Shown in pieces: positions 1 through 9,887 of a stretch of DNA of 28,975 bases (the stretch's first letter is position 1; every line of letters starts with the position of its first letter). Source of the DNA: Trichosphaerium sp. ATCC 40318. Lineage: Eukaryota; Discosea; Flabellinia; Trichosidae. A program made the translations under genes and the position numbers. The stretch is from contig JALMLS010000513.1 in assembly GCA_038496445.1 (NCBI GenBank), forward strand, positions 1 through 28,975, in the 5' to 3' direction. The notes below the pieces were generated by a model that was not told the origin of the DNA, searched no databases, and saw nothing but the letters and a program-made list of their open reading frames with translations.

Positions 1-43
1 GTTGTTTGATTATCACTTACCAAGGACTTTCCTTTTAGTACTC

Positions 44-895
44 TCACTTAACTTGGCGCTTAATTTTGTCTTTATGCGGATTTTCCGATTTATCCAGCAT
101 CTTATCCAAGTACTCCTTCCACTTCTGTATGAGTGCGATTAAAACATCCTTAAACAAAACTTCAGAATCACCGAAGAAATAAATAACAGTCAGAGTGCAC
201 TCTTTACTGACTAGTCATAATCACGTGCCTGGCTTTTTTGAGAAGCTTCATCACTTATTGTATTGAAACTAGATATAGAACCCACTATACGCTCATACGC
301 TTGACCGAATACAGTGTCAACTAAATGTTCACTGCATCCTGTCATTTGTGATGCGCAGTAGTTAAACGTTGAACTAGCCCAGTCTAAACTATAAGCTGCG
401 AGCATAAGCTGTTCTTTTGATGGCTTGCTATCGCCCTAACAAAAAACAAAAAGAATTAAGAGAACAGCAAGCCACATAATGCTCTGCGTTAACAACTTTT
501 TTTTTTGGATATCTAAAGGGTACGTTCTGGTTGAAAAAGCTGTAAATCATTACGTACCTCTGGTAGCCGCCCATTATTATGTTGTAACGCCATAGCTCGT
601 CTCATAAGCGAATTCGCGTAAGATGGCTGTAAAGCTTTTTCCAACTGTCCCATTTGAATGCTAGCCAGTATACGTGCGTCTTCGAGCTCATCAAGCGTAT
701 CTGGATGTCGTTATTTGAAAAGCTAACGGCAGAACTATTAAAACGCATGCCTTTTTCTTCCTTCGTGCATAACTCTAAGCATCGTACGAATCCTTCACTT
801 GTGAAGAAATTACCTTCCGTTTTGGCAACTTTAAGAGTATCCTGTTGTTTAGGCTTTGCTTCTGTTCCTTCAGTCACAGAATCTTTGGTCTCCAT
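44..895 (-). CDS. Unknown 190-aa soluble protein, four exons (proposed model)
   Basis: I do not recognise this protein. Proposed exons are 895-814, 700-558, 435-255 and 210-44, which sum to 573 nt. The introns have donors GTAATT, GTACGT and GTGATG and acceptors CAG, TAG and TAG. The N-terminus is hydrophilic and charged (METKDSVTEG). Exon 2 encodes a helical stretch (TLDELEDARILASIQMGQLE) that resembles a TPR-type helix but is too short to assign. Exon 3 contains several Cys and aromatic residues, and exon 4 ends in a Lys-rich amphipathic helix. The start is the first ATG of the open frame. The first intron is the least certain: without it the frame breaks near 700. The model stops at TGA (44-46), and a TAA lies two codons further on in the same frame. 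No signal peptide or membrane segment is seen. Confidence 0.5.
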
Positions 896-1317
896 TTGCA
901 GAGGATTATTTAGCCGATTATGTTAAGTGGGAATAAGAGGTTGAAAGTATTTTTGTGATGTTCACTTTGGCTGTGTAGTGTTTGCTTGCAAAGAAGACTT
1001 TGGAAATAGTGATGTTCAGTAGGAAAAAGGCAACACATGAGATGTCACGTGAATGGTATTGTTTTACGCTTGGAGGCATTTACTGGTTCCTATATTGCTA
1101 CTGTTAGCGTGAATGTGAAAATATCTTGCCATGGTTTCGAGGTTTATCTGTTTAAATTCAAGGAGAACAATATTATCCTCACTAGAGGTGATTACTTGCA
1201 CTCATTGAGAAATGATGTACGGACTTAAGGAAACTTTTTTTTTTAGAGTTGGAGCCTTTTGAACCCAACGCTTACTTTGAAATGCCTACTATATTTACAC
1301 CAATTACAGTAACGTTC
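896..1317. other. Intergenic, no gene seen
   Basis: About 420 bases between the unknown minus-strand gene and the dehydrogenase relic. It holds a CACGTG at 1046-1051 and a T-run near 1230. A short plus-strand open frame (1037-1228) has no recognisable protein character. Confidence 0.6.
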
Positions 1318-1925
1318 TTGTAGGAAAGACCGTTTCTCCGATTTCAGTCAGAGCAGCAACAACTTCTTGATCTCCTTGAGGGAGGTGATAAATCTCGAGT
1401 TGTTGTTCTGTCTTCTATTGCACACATACTGATAGTACGTTTGTTGAGACTATCACGTTTTATAAATGTTGAAACTATATTTGCTTAATGCGCTGGCTAT
1501 TTAGATGGTAGTAAAGACCTTAAATTAGACGACATCAATAGGGAGAAAAGAAACTATGGTCCATTTACAGCTTACAATGCAAATAAACTTGCAAACATTT
1601 TGTTTGGCAAAGACTTCAATGACTACTCTGAAAAGGATTCTGAAGTTACCGTCCACTGCGTTCACCCAGGGATAGCCAAAACTAATCTCATGCGTCATCA
1701 ATCGTGAATGTCTTCGCACCTGCTTTGTATGTTATCTAAAAAATAAAAACAGCACCACAGGTAAGCACGACAAACCCTAAGCCTTTCTGCTTAACTTCTA
1801 TTTAAGAGTGCTGCTACAAGCATGCATTGTGCTCCTAGAACCTAGCCTACAACATAAACCTGGTAGATACTATAGTAACTTGAAGGTATGTCGCATTGGA
1901 TGCTTGAATGTACCTTCTAACTAAA
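1318..1925 (+). pseudogene. Truncated, decayed copy of the neighbouring short-chain dehydrogenase
   Basis: This stretch aligns by eye with the intact dehydrogenase at 5580-6790. Its first bases match that gene's 5' flank (the shared words CCGTTTCTCCGAT and GTCAG). The sequence then jumps straight into the middle of exon 4 (CTTCTTGATCTCCTTG). So the start codon, nucleotide-binding motif and NAG motif are deleted. The counterpart of exon 5 is still readable at 1505-1700, including an AYNANK version of the YxxxK active site. It ends in a TGA after RHQS. The counterparts of exon 6 and of the last donor are recognisable at about 1805-1895. A few percent divergence plus deletion and nonsense changes indicate a dead tandem duplicate. 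Confidence 0.85.
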
Positions 1926-2153
1926 TACACCTATAAGTTGCATGTCACTTCGTCCACATAAGATTGTGTAAAGCAGAAAAGCATCTAGCCTTCTTGAACT
2001 CTAGCATGCCTAACTTGATAAGTAGGAACGCTTACTACAGGTCCCGTTTCGCTGCAATCATTTGCAAAGACTGAAAGGCAGCTGAAAATAGAGTTATCGA
2101 ATCATATGTACTTGCAACAAGGTTACTCAGGTATTATTCGTTGCAAAAATAAT
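1926..2153. other. Intergenic between dehydrogenase relic and tRNA-like gene
   Basis: No coding signal is seen. A T-run on the minus strand just downstream of the tRNA-like gene (about 2142-2147) could serve as a polymerase III terminator. Confidence 0.4.
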
Positions 2154-2226
2154 TGAATCCGTGGGGAGTCGAACCCTCAATCTCGAGAGCGGAAGTCTCA
2201 TGTGTTACCATTGACACTACGGAGAC
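2154..2226 (-). tRNA. tRNA-Gly(TCC)-like gene, imperfect stems
   Basis: On the minus strand a 72-nt cloverleaf can be folded, followed by a discriminator A. The D stem is GTGT/ACAC with loop CAATGGTA. The anticodon stem is TGAGA/TCTCG with loop CTTCCGC, giving anticodon TCC (Gly). The variable loop has 5 nt and the T loop is TTCGACT. The B box matches GGTTCGANTCC, and a T5 run follows about 10 nt downstream. However, two acceptor-stem pairs (2-71 and 3-70) and two T-stem pairs (49-65 and 50-64) are mismatched. It may therefore be a tRNA pseudogene or a tRNA-derived repeat rather than a working tRNA. No intron is present. Confidence 0.6.
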
Positions 2227-2615
2227 ATTATTATCATCAACCTGATTGTAAGTAAACTGTAAATACAACTGAATATCTATCTATCGTTTGCTAATAGTGT
2301 ACAAGCAAGATTGTAGCACTGCGTAATTACAAAATCTGCAAGGCTGTATCTCCGATATACAATCCAGCAGAACTCTTCAAAATGAAAAAGACATGAAATA
2401 ACAGATGTTTTCCTCAATGCTAACATAATTTACATGCAAACGGACTGCAGTTACAAGTACTACGACATCTACTTAACACAAATGCGTAGCAATAAGTGAA
2501 TCGTAAATATAGTTCGACGTTTAACAAAATCAAATTGTTAAAGATTTCAGTGAATAATTGTCGGAGTTAATGTCTTTTGATCTACAAAGTCGACTAAATC
2601 CACAATTATCCAACA
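2227..2615. other. Intergenic / upstream region of mucin-like gene
   Basis: About 390 AT-rich bases with no open frame of note; presumably the promoter and 5' leader of the mucin-like gene. No specific element is recognised. Confidence 0.4.
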
Positions 2616-5116
2616 ATGAGAAGAAACAAATCAATCCGTGTTGAGATTATCGCCATATCTATATTAATCGCATACATAACACCAGTATCAGCTGTAATCG
2701 ATGGTAACTATTTGATCCATTCAACAACAGAAAACGATGGCTTTCACGTTAGAAACCTAACTGTACCTTCACAGATTATAAGAAGTACGTATCTTCTACA
2801 AAAAGCTTTTTGTTTTTGCAGTACATTATCCCAAACACAACCGCGGTTTTTTGAAAGTTCTAACCCCTTTGTAGCATGTAGAAACTCTAATATTACAGCT
2901 GTTGCACAAGCTATTGCAGCTTTTGGAGATAATATAATTTATTTTGCTAGTGGAGGTCAAATTCACTTTATGAATCCTCAAGATTGCTCATACGTGCGTG
3001 ATTTACTACTTCGCTGCAACTTGAAGTATAGATAAATAGAAAACACTTTTCGTCACCTCTTTTACAGTAGAACGCTATTTCTACGCCAGGAAAATGGAAA
3101 CGTCAACATTACACCTTTTTCTGAAACTAAAATTCAACACCAGTTCAAATTCAGGGAAAGCACTCGCTGTTTTCTTTTTACTGAAAGAATACTAGTCAGA
3201 ACAAGGGTTTCTTTTGTCTATTTTGAACTGTGGTGGTTCGATGTCTCTTGTCTTTCTTGTTTTTTTTGAACCACTACAGTTCAACATCTTTGACAAAAGA
3301 AATGTTTGTGTGAGAATTCCGAGAAACTAAGTTGTATTACTTATTTGTTTGGCCTGAACTTTATGGTTTACTTACGAGTTATTGATAGATTAAGACCTGT
3401 TTTGGCAATATAAACGGTGTCTCAGAAACTCCAGTTTTTGGAGAATTTATTACGTCTGTACAGACTAACATCTTTACTTTCAATGCTGAAACTTGCTCTT
3501 TTACTACGGAATGTAGCACTTTTGTAGGTGGCACTTCAAGTACGTAACCTCTTTTTCTACGCGGATACACTCATGACTGTTTTGATTGTCACTCTCATCA
3601 TTATGCCAAATACAACCAAAGTCCATAATTAGATAATTCTGGGTTTTTTTTTGGTATTGAAAGCGAAATTTGTATCAAGACTTAGACTTTTTTGCGCTTT
3701 TCGTACTATCTATTACCTACCAAAGCTTATCAACAAAAAGAAAATTTATTTGTTTTACCTCTAACTATAATCTCCTTCTTTATTAACCATACTAGTGGAA
3801 CTTATAAACGGTTACATCTATACAACAAGATCTGGGCCAATATTATTCAGGTATCAGCACACTACGGACTACTGCACAAGAAACGCAAATGAAGTAATTG
3901 ACATACCTGAGGTCTCTTTAGGTACATAATCGTTCTTATTCTTCATTTTTCTAAGAACTGCTTAGGATCTGCACAAATATCCGCAACACAGTTACTTCTC
4001 CTTGCTCCAGACGGAACGTTGAGAGTTCAGAATCTAACCAACTACGTTGATAACAGTGCTGAAATTTGGGGAGAGTTATCAGCCGGTAGTTGGGGTCTCA
4101 CAGTTGTGCCTTCTCTAATGAACGGGCCTCCTGTAACTCTAGCTCCTATACCGCCTCCTTCTACTGCTGCTCCTACAACAGCTCCACCACCAACTACGCT
4201 ACCTCCAACAACACTACCCCCAACGACTCTACCTCCAACAACATTGCCACCAACAACATTGCCACCCACAACATTACCTCCAACAACTCTACCGCCAGCG
4301 AAAAACCCAACCACGCAGCCCCCAACAAATCCACCAACAACAAGACCACCTACTACTCTGGCACCAACTACTCTTCCACCAACAACTGCTCCTCCTATAA
4401 CAGCATCGCCAACAGAACCTCAGCCTCCAACAACTGCTACACCAACGCAACCTCCAACAACTGCTCCTCCTACAACAACCCAACCAACAACTCAGATGGC
4501 ACCAACTACTCTGCCGCCAACAACCACACCTACTACAGCACCGCCAACAGAACCTCAAACAACCCAGTCTCCAACAACTACACCAACACAGTCATCAACA
4601 ACTACTACAACAGCACCTCCCGTGACCAATGTTAGTACTTCTCCAACTATTTCTCCTACAGTCGCAGCATCAGTGAATGTAACTATAGAGTTCATTGTAT
4701 CACGTGCACTTACACAAACAGAAATAGAAGAAATTGCTTCTGCTTTACAAACAGTTCTTCACCTCCAACTGTTGTACAGCGCGTTACAAAAAGAAGTACA
4801 GAACAACAGATTATATACGATGTTACTTTCGACTCACAAGACTCATCTAAAGTTATAACATTTGTAGAACGTTCAGACTCAACTACAGTACTCGCTACAG
4901 AAATAAACATACCAACACTACAAGTGGTACGCAGCAAACATCTTTTTTTTTTTGTTGTCATTTGTATGTTGTCTAACTCTTTTACAGTTGAGCCTTAATA
5001 CTGTCAATACAAATCCAACGTCCGAGCCCACAAGTCAATCCAATACAAGTAGAGGTAGTGTGTTATTTTCTGGTACAATAGCTAGTGTTGTTATTGCTTT
5101 AATAGCAGTACTATAA
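2616..5116 (+). CDS. Secreted, Cys-containing, Thr/Pro-rich mucin-like GPI-anchored surface protein
   Basis: Nine proposed exons: 2616-2784, 2875-3025, 3068-3206, 3280-3309, 3389-3539, 3633-3671, 3796-3921, 3966-4926 and 4988-5116, about 630 residues. The N-terminus has a signal peptide (basic MRRNK, then a hydrophobic core ending at VSA). The ectodomain is Cys-bearing with N-glycosylation sequons. A long Thr/Pro mucin-like stalk follows, with seven PTTLP units. The C-terminus is a hydrophobic tail (VVIALIAVL) preceded by Ser/Gly residues, typical of a GPI-anchor signal. It is probably an O-glycosylated cell-surface protein; no enzyme domain is recognised. The reading frame shifts near 4755: either one base is lost, or a 26-nt GT...CAG segment (4754-4779) is removed. 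The donor of exon 3 and the acceptor of exon 2 are the least certain borders. Confidence 0.75.
4190..4294 (+). repeat. Seven tandem 15-nt units encoding PTTLP
   Basis: A degenerate 15-nt tandem array inside the mucin-like exon. Codon choice varies between units while the peptide PTTLP stays constant, so selection acts on the protein. Looser PTT-rich sequence continues to about 4620. Confidence 0.9.
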
Positions 5117-5665
5117 ATACAAAATTGTTAACAATACCATAAAATAACAATGCATAAAAATTGCTTTGATACGTTCATCTGTTACTGATGTGGAACTATG
5201 TTAATAGTACGAACACCAAAGAGTACTTTGATACGTTCGTTATCTTGTTACAACAATCAAGGCTACTTGTATGACTCCTACAAGAGCTTTGACACCTTAT
5301 TCTGTTTTCTGCATAATGCAAGGGGAGTGTAAGTACAATTTCGACTTCTGATAAGCAATGTCTTTTTCTTGCTACACCAACTGTTTTGATTTCACAAACA
5401 CTTAAGTTTGTCGTGAACCGATAAAAATCCCAACAAACTTTACGGTACGCCTTATTGCTGTTTTTGAGGCTTTTCTTGTTTTTAAATCACGTGCACATCT
5501 TTCTAGCGCTTTCCAAACACGTAATAAGATACCTTTAAGTGTATGAGAGCGTATTTAATGACTATAGTAGGTTTTCGGGAGGAAAAACCGTTTCTCCGAT
5601 GTCAGGGCAATTAATTCGCCGGCGATTTATCATTTTTCATTCTCAACAATAAAGAACACAACAAG
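5117..5665. other. Intergenic, upstream region of the dehydrogenase
   Basis: About 550 bases without a gene. A CACGTG lies at 5488-5493. The segment at about 5580-5612 is shared with the 5' end of the relic at 1318, so it was part of the duplicated unit. Confidence 0.5.
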
Positions 5666-6912
5666 ATGGGTAACGCCTGCGAGTCATGCCATAATAAGAA
5701 CGCACCAACAACATTGACATGGAAGTCGACTGCAGAAGATGTAGCACGTTTCTACAATGCTGATCTAAAAGGCAAAGTAGCTTTAGTAACAGGTAACAGC
5801 CACTCAACAATGTATCATTTTTGTTTCGTTAATTTATGTCGCCAGGTGCCAACATCGGTATTGGCTATGAGACGGCTAGAGTATTCGCTGGAGCTGGCGC
5901 AAAGACATATCTTGCATGTAGAAGTAAGGATAAAGCAGATCAAGCCATAAAAGATTTAGTAAATGAGGGTTTGGATAAAAGTCTATTTGGGTTCCTTCCT
6001 GTAAGTCTAAATAAACTAGCAACTCGAATTTTCGTGTATGGCTAACCTCTTGTCCAGCTAGATCTGGCTTCACTACAATCTGTCAAAGACGCGATTAAAG
6101 AGTTCCATGAGAAGGAAGAGAAGCTTGATTTCCTTATCCTAAATGCTGGTACCCTTAGCAAACTCGACCTTCTTACTTAGTTTTTTAAGGTATTATGGCT
6201 TGTCCAAACATGAAAACAAAAGAAGGTTTCGAAATGCAAATTGGTGTTAATCATATTGGCCATCACGCATTAGCAACAAGACTTCTTGATCTCCTTGAAA
6301 AAGGTGATAAATCTCGAGTTGTTGTTCTGTCTTCTGTCGCTCATGCTATGGGTACACTTGTTGTTGACCTCAAACTATGATATTTAACTGTATGATAGGT
6401 AGTGGTAAAGATCTTAGGATTGATGACCTCAACTGGGAAAAGAGAAGCTATGGATCATTTAAAGCGTATTCTGCGAGCAAGATGGCAAACATTTTGTTCG
6501 GGAAAGAGCTTCAAAGACTTCTCACTGAGAAGGGTTCCGAAGTTACTGTTCACATCGTTCATCCAGGAATGGTTAAAACCAATCTAGCAAGACACCAAAA
6601 ATGGGCAAATGCTATTACACCTGTTTTGGGTGTAGTGGCCAAAGTTAAGTCAGCACCTCAGGTACTACTTTTATTATGAGATATTTGACTTAAACCTTTG
6701 TAGGGCGCTGCTACAAGCATGTATTGTGCGCTAGAACCTAGCCTACAACAACAACCTGGTAGATACTACAGTAACTCAAAGGTATGTTAAACTATGATGC
6801 TTGACTAAGAACAAAATAGGAAAAACAACCATCTACCAGAGCTCAAGATATGACTCTAGCAAAACAGCTTTGGGAAGCCACGGAGGATTTGATTGAAAAA
6901 CACCTACAGTAA
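5666..6912 (+). CDS. Short-chain dehydrogenase/reductase, retinol-dehydrogenase-like
   Basis: NAD(P)(H)-dependent oxidoreductase of the classical SDR family, closest in feel to the RDH11-14/WWOX-type group. The substrate is unknown. Seven exons (5666-5792, 5846-6000, 6058-6148, 6190-6351, 6399-6661, 6704-6781, 6820-6912) give 322 residues. The Rossmann motif TGANIGIG lies at about 42-49, NAG at 123-125, the catalytic YSASK at 202-206, and HPGMVKTN follows. All are intact. The N-terminus MGNACESC has Gly2 and nearby Cys residues, as in N-myristoylated and palmitoylated proteins, so membrane attachment is inferred. The start is the only ATG upstream of the Rossmann fold in frame. A truncated paralogue lies at 1318-1925 on the same strand, on the other side of the mucin-like gene. 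Confidence 0.93.
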
Positions 6913-7067
6913 AATTACCGCATGTTTTGTTCTAATTAGAAAAATAAATATTATTTAATAGCCCTTCTTTCTCTATTACAGCTGATTTTTCATGTGGCCA
7001 TTCAGATTCTGTGTTTCATTCAAACGTGTTGACCTGTTTCACAGTATAAACCAAATAGTTCGGGTGT

Positions 7068-7325
7068 GACTTGCTACTTTATCATTGCCAGACGGTCAAG
7101 AATAGTAAGTACGACACAAATTACTTATCCCTCCACATAGATAAATCAATAACTTGTGTTGATTATGAAATGCATGGTGAGTATACAAAGTGGACAAAGA
7201 ACGGAGAAAAACTATTGTATTGTTGGTACAAGAAAGGTAAACAAAATGGCAAGGCAAAACTGTGGTGGCAACTAGCCGAACAATGCGGCAAGCATGGCAA
7301 CATCAATGGAATAACTAACGAGTAA
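7068..7325 (+). pseudogene. MORN-type repeat fragment, probably a gene relic
   Basis: The open frame contains two to three units of the pattern G-x-Y-x-x-W-x-x-N-G (HGEYTKWTKNG, then YKKGKQNGKAKLW), the same repeat type as in the convergent gene at 7478-8080. A plausible intron (about 7106-7141, GTAAGT...ATAG) precedes the repeats. I find no ATG or F-box-like head upstream, and the frame ends shortly after the repeats at TAA (7323-7325). It looks like the remnant of a duplicated MORN-repeat gene in inverted orientation. A functional gene with an unseen upstream exon is possible. Confidence 0.5.
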
Positions 7326-7477
7326 AATTAGTGCACAAGGAAGTTAAGTACCGTATCTTTATTATATTTTACTAGAGGTAGTTAATGTCAATGAACGAAA
7401 GGACCTTAGAACAGTTACAACCATCAGTACTCAGTACTAACAAGAATATATTAAAAAAAAACATGTTATATTCATTG

Positions 7478-8080
7478 TTAATCCTTTGTCTTCATGCTGT
7501 GAAGCAAGTCTTTATTCTTTGCTTTCAAATGGACTTGGAACTTGTGAATATATATCATGCCATTATCGTGCCACTGACTGTATTCGCCATATAGCTTTCC
7601 TTGCTTATAGAAGGCCTTTTCCCAAAGTCTGCCATTATCATGCCATTGAAGTTGCTTGCCGTGCTTCCTACCTTGCTGATAGAAACACATTATTAACAGT
7701 TGACCTTTAACGTTCCACATCATATATTTACCATCTCTAAATCCATCTACAAAGTGACATTGCTGAGCAATTTTGAATGTAATCTGTTCAATTCTAAAAC
7801 TCTTAAATATCCCATGTTTGTCTAAAGCTTCATTGAATCGAGAAGTCAATGCTGTTTTCAGGCATAGGAGAGGCCATTTGATGTATACATCAGCTGAAAG
7901 GTTTTGTATAATGATATGTAACTCAACGGGAAGTGCTGACAAGGATGAATTGATTGGATAGGCATCTAGTCGCCTGTGAAAGAAATAAGACTGAATATGT
8001 TATTAACATCGCGAGAATTACCGTTTGATAAAACTGTGGCTATTTCCTTTGTCATACACAAACAATTCGGAATCCTCCAT
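7478..8080 (-). CDS. F-box-like / MORN-repeat protein, 184 aa
   Basis: Two exons, 8080-8022 and 7973-7478, are joined across a 48-nt GTAATT...CAG intron. The start ATG begins MEDSELFVYD. Residues about 32-60 (LPVELHIIIQNLSADVYIKW) resemble the first helices of an F-box, which would bind Skp1 in an SCF ubiquitin ligase. This part is weak. Residues about 85-160 carry four MORN-like units (FRDGKYMMWNVKG, GRKHGKQLQWHDNG, GKLYGEYSQWHDNG). Such repeats occur in protist, bacterial and giant-virus proteins, usually as binding surfaces. After the last unit the repeat pattern dissolves into a Lys-rich tail, so the 3' end may be frameshifted relative to an ancestor. Confidence 0.75.
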
Positions 8081-8488
8081 GGTGACGGAAAGTATCAGAT
8101 TATAGAATGTTACTTATAGCCCCTTAAGTCAAGGGAACTATTTTTTTGTAAAAGAAAACATAAGCTGGAGCTGGTAAAAGGTTGCAAGCTAATAAGTTGT
8201 TATTTCCTTACTTTCAAATCAATCCACTGCAACATGTGTTGTTAATCGAAACACGCAAGTTGAAGACTTAACGTAACAGCATGTTACTTTTCATTGATTA
8301 CAATTAACCACAAGAAAAATATCATCTTGATAAATTGTATTCTCTGAACTGTACAACCGTAGTAAACAGACTGTTTCTAAGTGGCTCGTACGCATTAATA
8401 TCTTTGGTGTACCTTTAACGTTTCACTAAAAATGACTGGTATAACGTCACCTTATACGCCATGATAAAAACAAAAATACAGAATTTCT
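8081..8488. other. Intergenic, no gene seen
   Basis: About 400 AT-rich bases between the MORN gene start and the GTPase stop codon. No open frame, RNA gene or repeat is recognised. Confidence 0.5.
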
Positions 8489-9150
8489 TTAAACTTTTTT
8501 TATTAATCGCAAGGACTTATCAAGTCTCCTTCCCGCGGCTCTTAATAATCTATTTGCCTGTTCTGTTTGTTTATGTTTATAATTGCGTTTCTTAGCACGT
8601 TTTAAAATTGATTGAAGGCAGTTCTGGTATGTATCAAGCACGTCATCAGTTGTACTTATCTCGTAAAATTTAAAGTTATTTCTTTTTGCATATCCTTTAC
8701 CCATGTCTGCAGAGACACATCTCTGATTTCTCAAGTCTGTTTTGTTACCAACTAGAAATATAGGTACTCCTTCCTCTATAGCTGCTTTGACCATTGTTTG
8801 GTATAAAGGCAGTGCCGAAAACGAAGTGGGACTTGTAACATCCTAAAAAAAAAGCCGTTAATTTTTGAACTTGTTCGAACGAAACACAAAGCACGTACGT
8901 ATATAAGTACTATCCCATTTGCGTCCATGTAGGTATTGTTTCCATACATATCCATAGATTCCATACCACTTGTATCTACAAAATCTACACGTTCGGTATT
9001 GGCACGTGATATAAAGGATGTTTTGCCTATTTGTGTTGTAAGAACTTTATCCTGATAACGTAAGACCTTTGTGTTTTCTTTTGTTTTGTTTAAAGACTTA
9101 CCGGTACTATTAGCTCCTATTACCACTATTCTTAATATTTGTTTGCTCAT
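8489..9150 (-). CDS. Ras-superfamily small GTPase with atypical switch I
   Basis: The G-domain motifs are in order: P-loop GANSTGK[T/S] (12-18), DTSG in place of DTAG, NKTD, and EIS at the SAK position. Exon 3 (8842-8489) encodes the C-terminal half, which aligns convincingly with Rab/Ras proteins. The 8843-8898 intron is clear. The segment 9027-9101 (75 nt, GTAAGT...AATAG) is frame-preserving and stop-free. Spliced, the protein has 176 residues and GKTSFI right after the P-loop but no room for switch I. Retained, it has 201 residues, GKS, and exactly 41 residues between the P-loop Lys and DTSG, as in Ras. The C-terminus is basic with no Cys, so there is no prenylation box. Role unknown; probably a divergent trafficking or signalling switch. 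Confidence 0.85.
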
Positions 9151-9887
9151 TTGTTGCTATCCTTGTGTTTGTTCGAAATAAATGCAGTTTTTTATGGTTC
9201 GCCACTCACAGTGACGCAAACTTAACAATTATGGTTCGTTCGTTAATAAAATCATCGCTAAAGACCATTCCAAGCTACGTTTGCAGTAAATAAAAAACTG
9301 CTTGTTCGAAATTCTTTTCGATCACGTGATACGATAATACGGCGTAAGGTAATCTATTGAGGACATGGTTGTATCAAATCGTTCGAAAAGAATCTTTTTA
9401 CGTAAAAGCAGTCAATGAAAAGTAACGCAATGCGAAAAACATGAATGATTTCGCTTAAAAACCATCCCTAATTAGCACGTCAGATAACGGAGTGTACGTA
9501 CCTTGTACTTTTTTGTACTCGGGGAGTTATTATTCTGAAGAAAGTATACAAAACACGGCAATTCCAAAAAAAACTGCAAACAAATACTACACAAAGTGTC
9601 GGATTTCATTTAAAGATGGCACGTGTTTAGGGATAATAAGTAGAAGCATACAAGCACCCGTTTTGTAGCTCTGAGAAATTGAGACTTCTGTCCGAGAATT
9701 TCTTTTAACTAGCTTTACTAGCGTTTACTTTTTTGCTGTCTGTGGCGTGCATATAAACATAACAAAGTTCTTACTAAAATGAAGATGAAATCTGACGTCA
9801 GATCAAGCACTTGCGTTTTTGGGACTCATTCCGGATCAATTTCTTCTCAAGGCAGTAAATGCTTATTGACATAGGTCTTGTTTTTAT
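9151..9887. other. Intergenic, no gene seen; two CACGTG palindromes
   Basis: About 740 bases. CACGTG occurs at 9323-9328, inside the ten-base palindrome ATCACGTGAT, and again at 9620-9625. No convincing coding frame is seen on either strand. Confidence 0.5.

Noticed and set aside
1525-1719. Minus-strand open frame
   Set aside because: It is antisense to the best-preserved part of the dehydrogenase relic.
4190-4620. CRISPR-like or satellite array
   Set aside because: The 15-nt periodicity encodes a constant PTTLP peptide with varying codons, so it is a coding repeat. There are no spacers or cas genes.
7478-7942. Toxin-antitoxin label often attached to YwqK/MORN repeats
   Set aside because: That label comes from bacterial database naming. 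The gene here has an intron and an F-box-like head, and no toxin partner is nearby.
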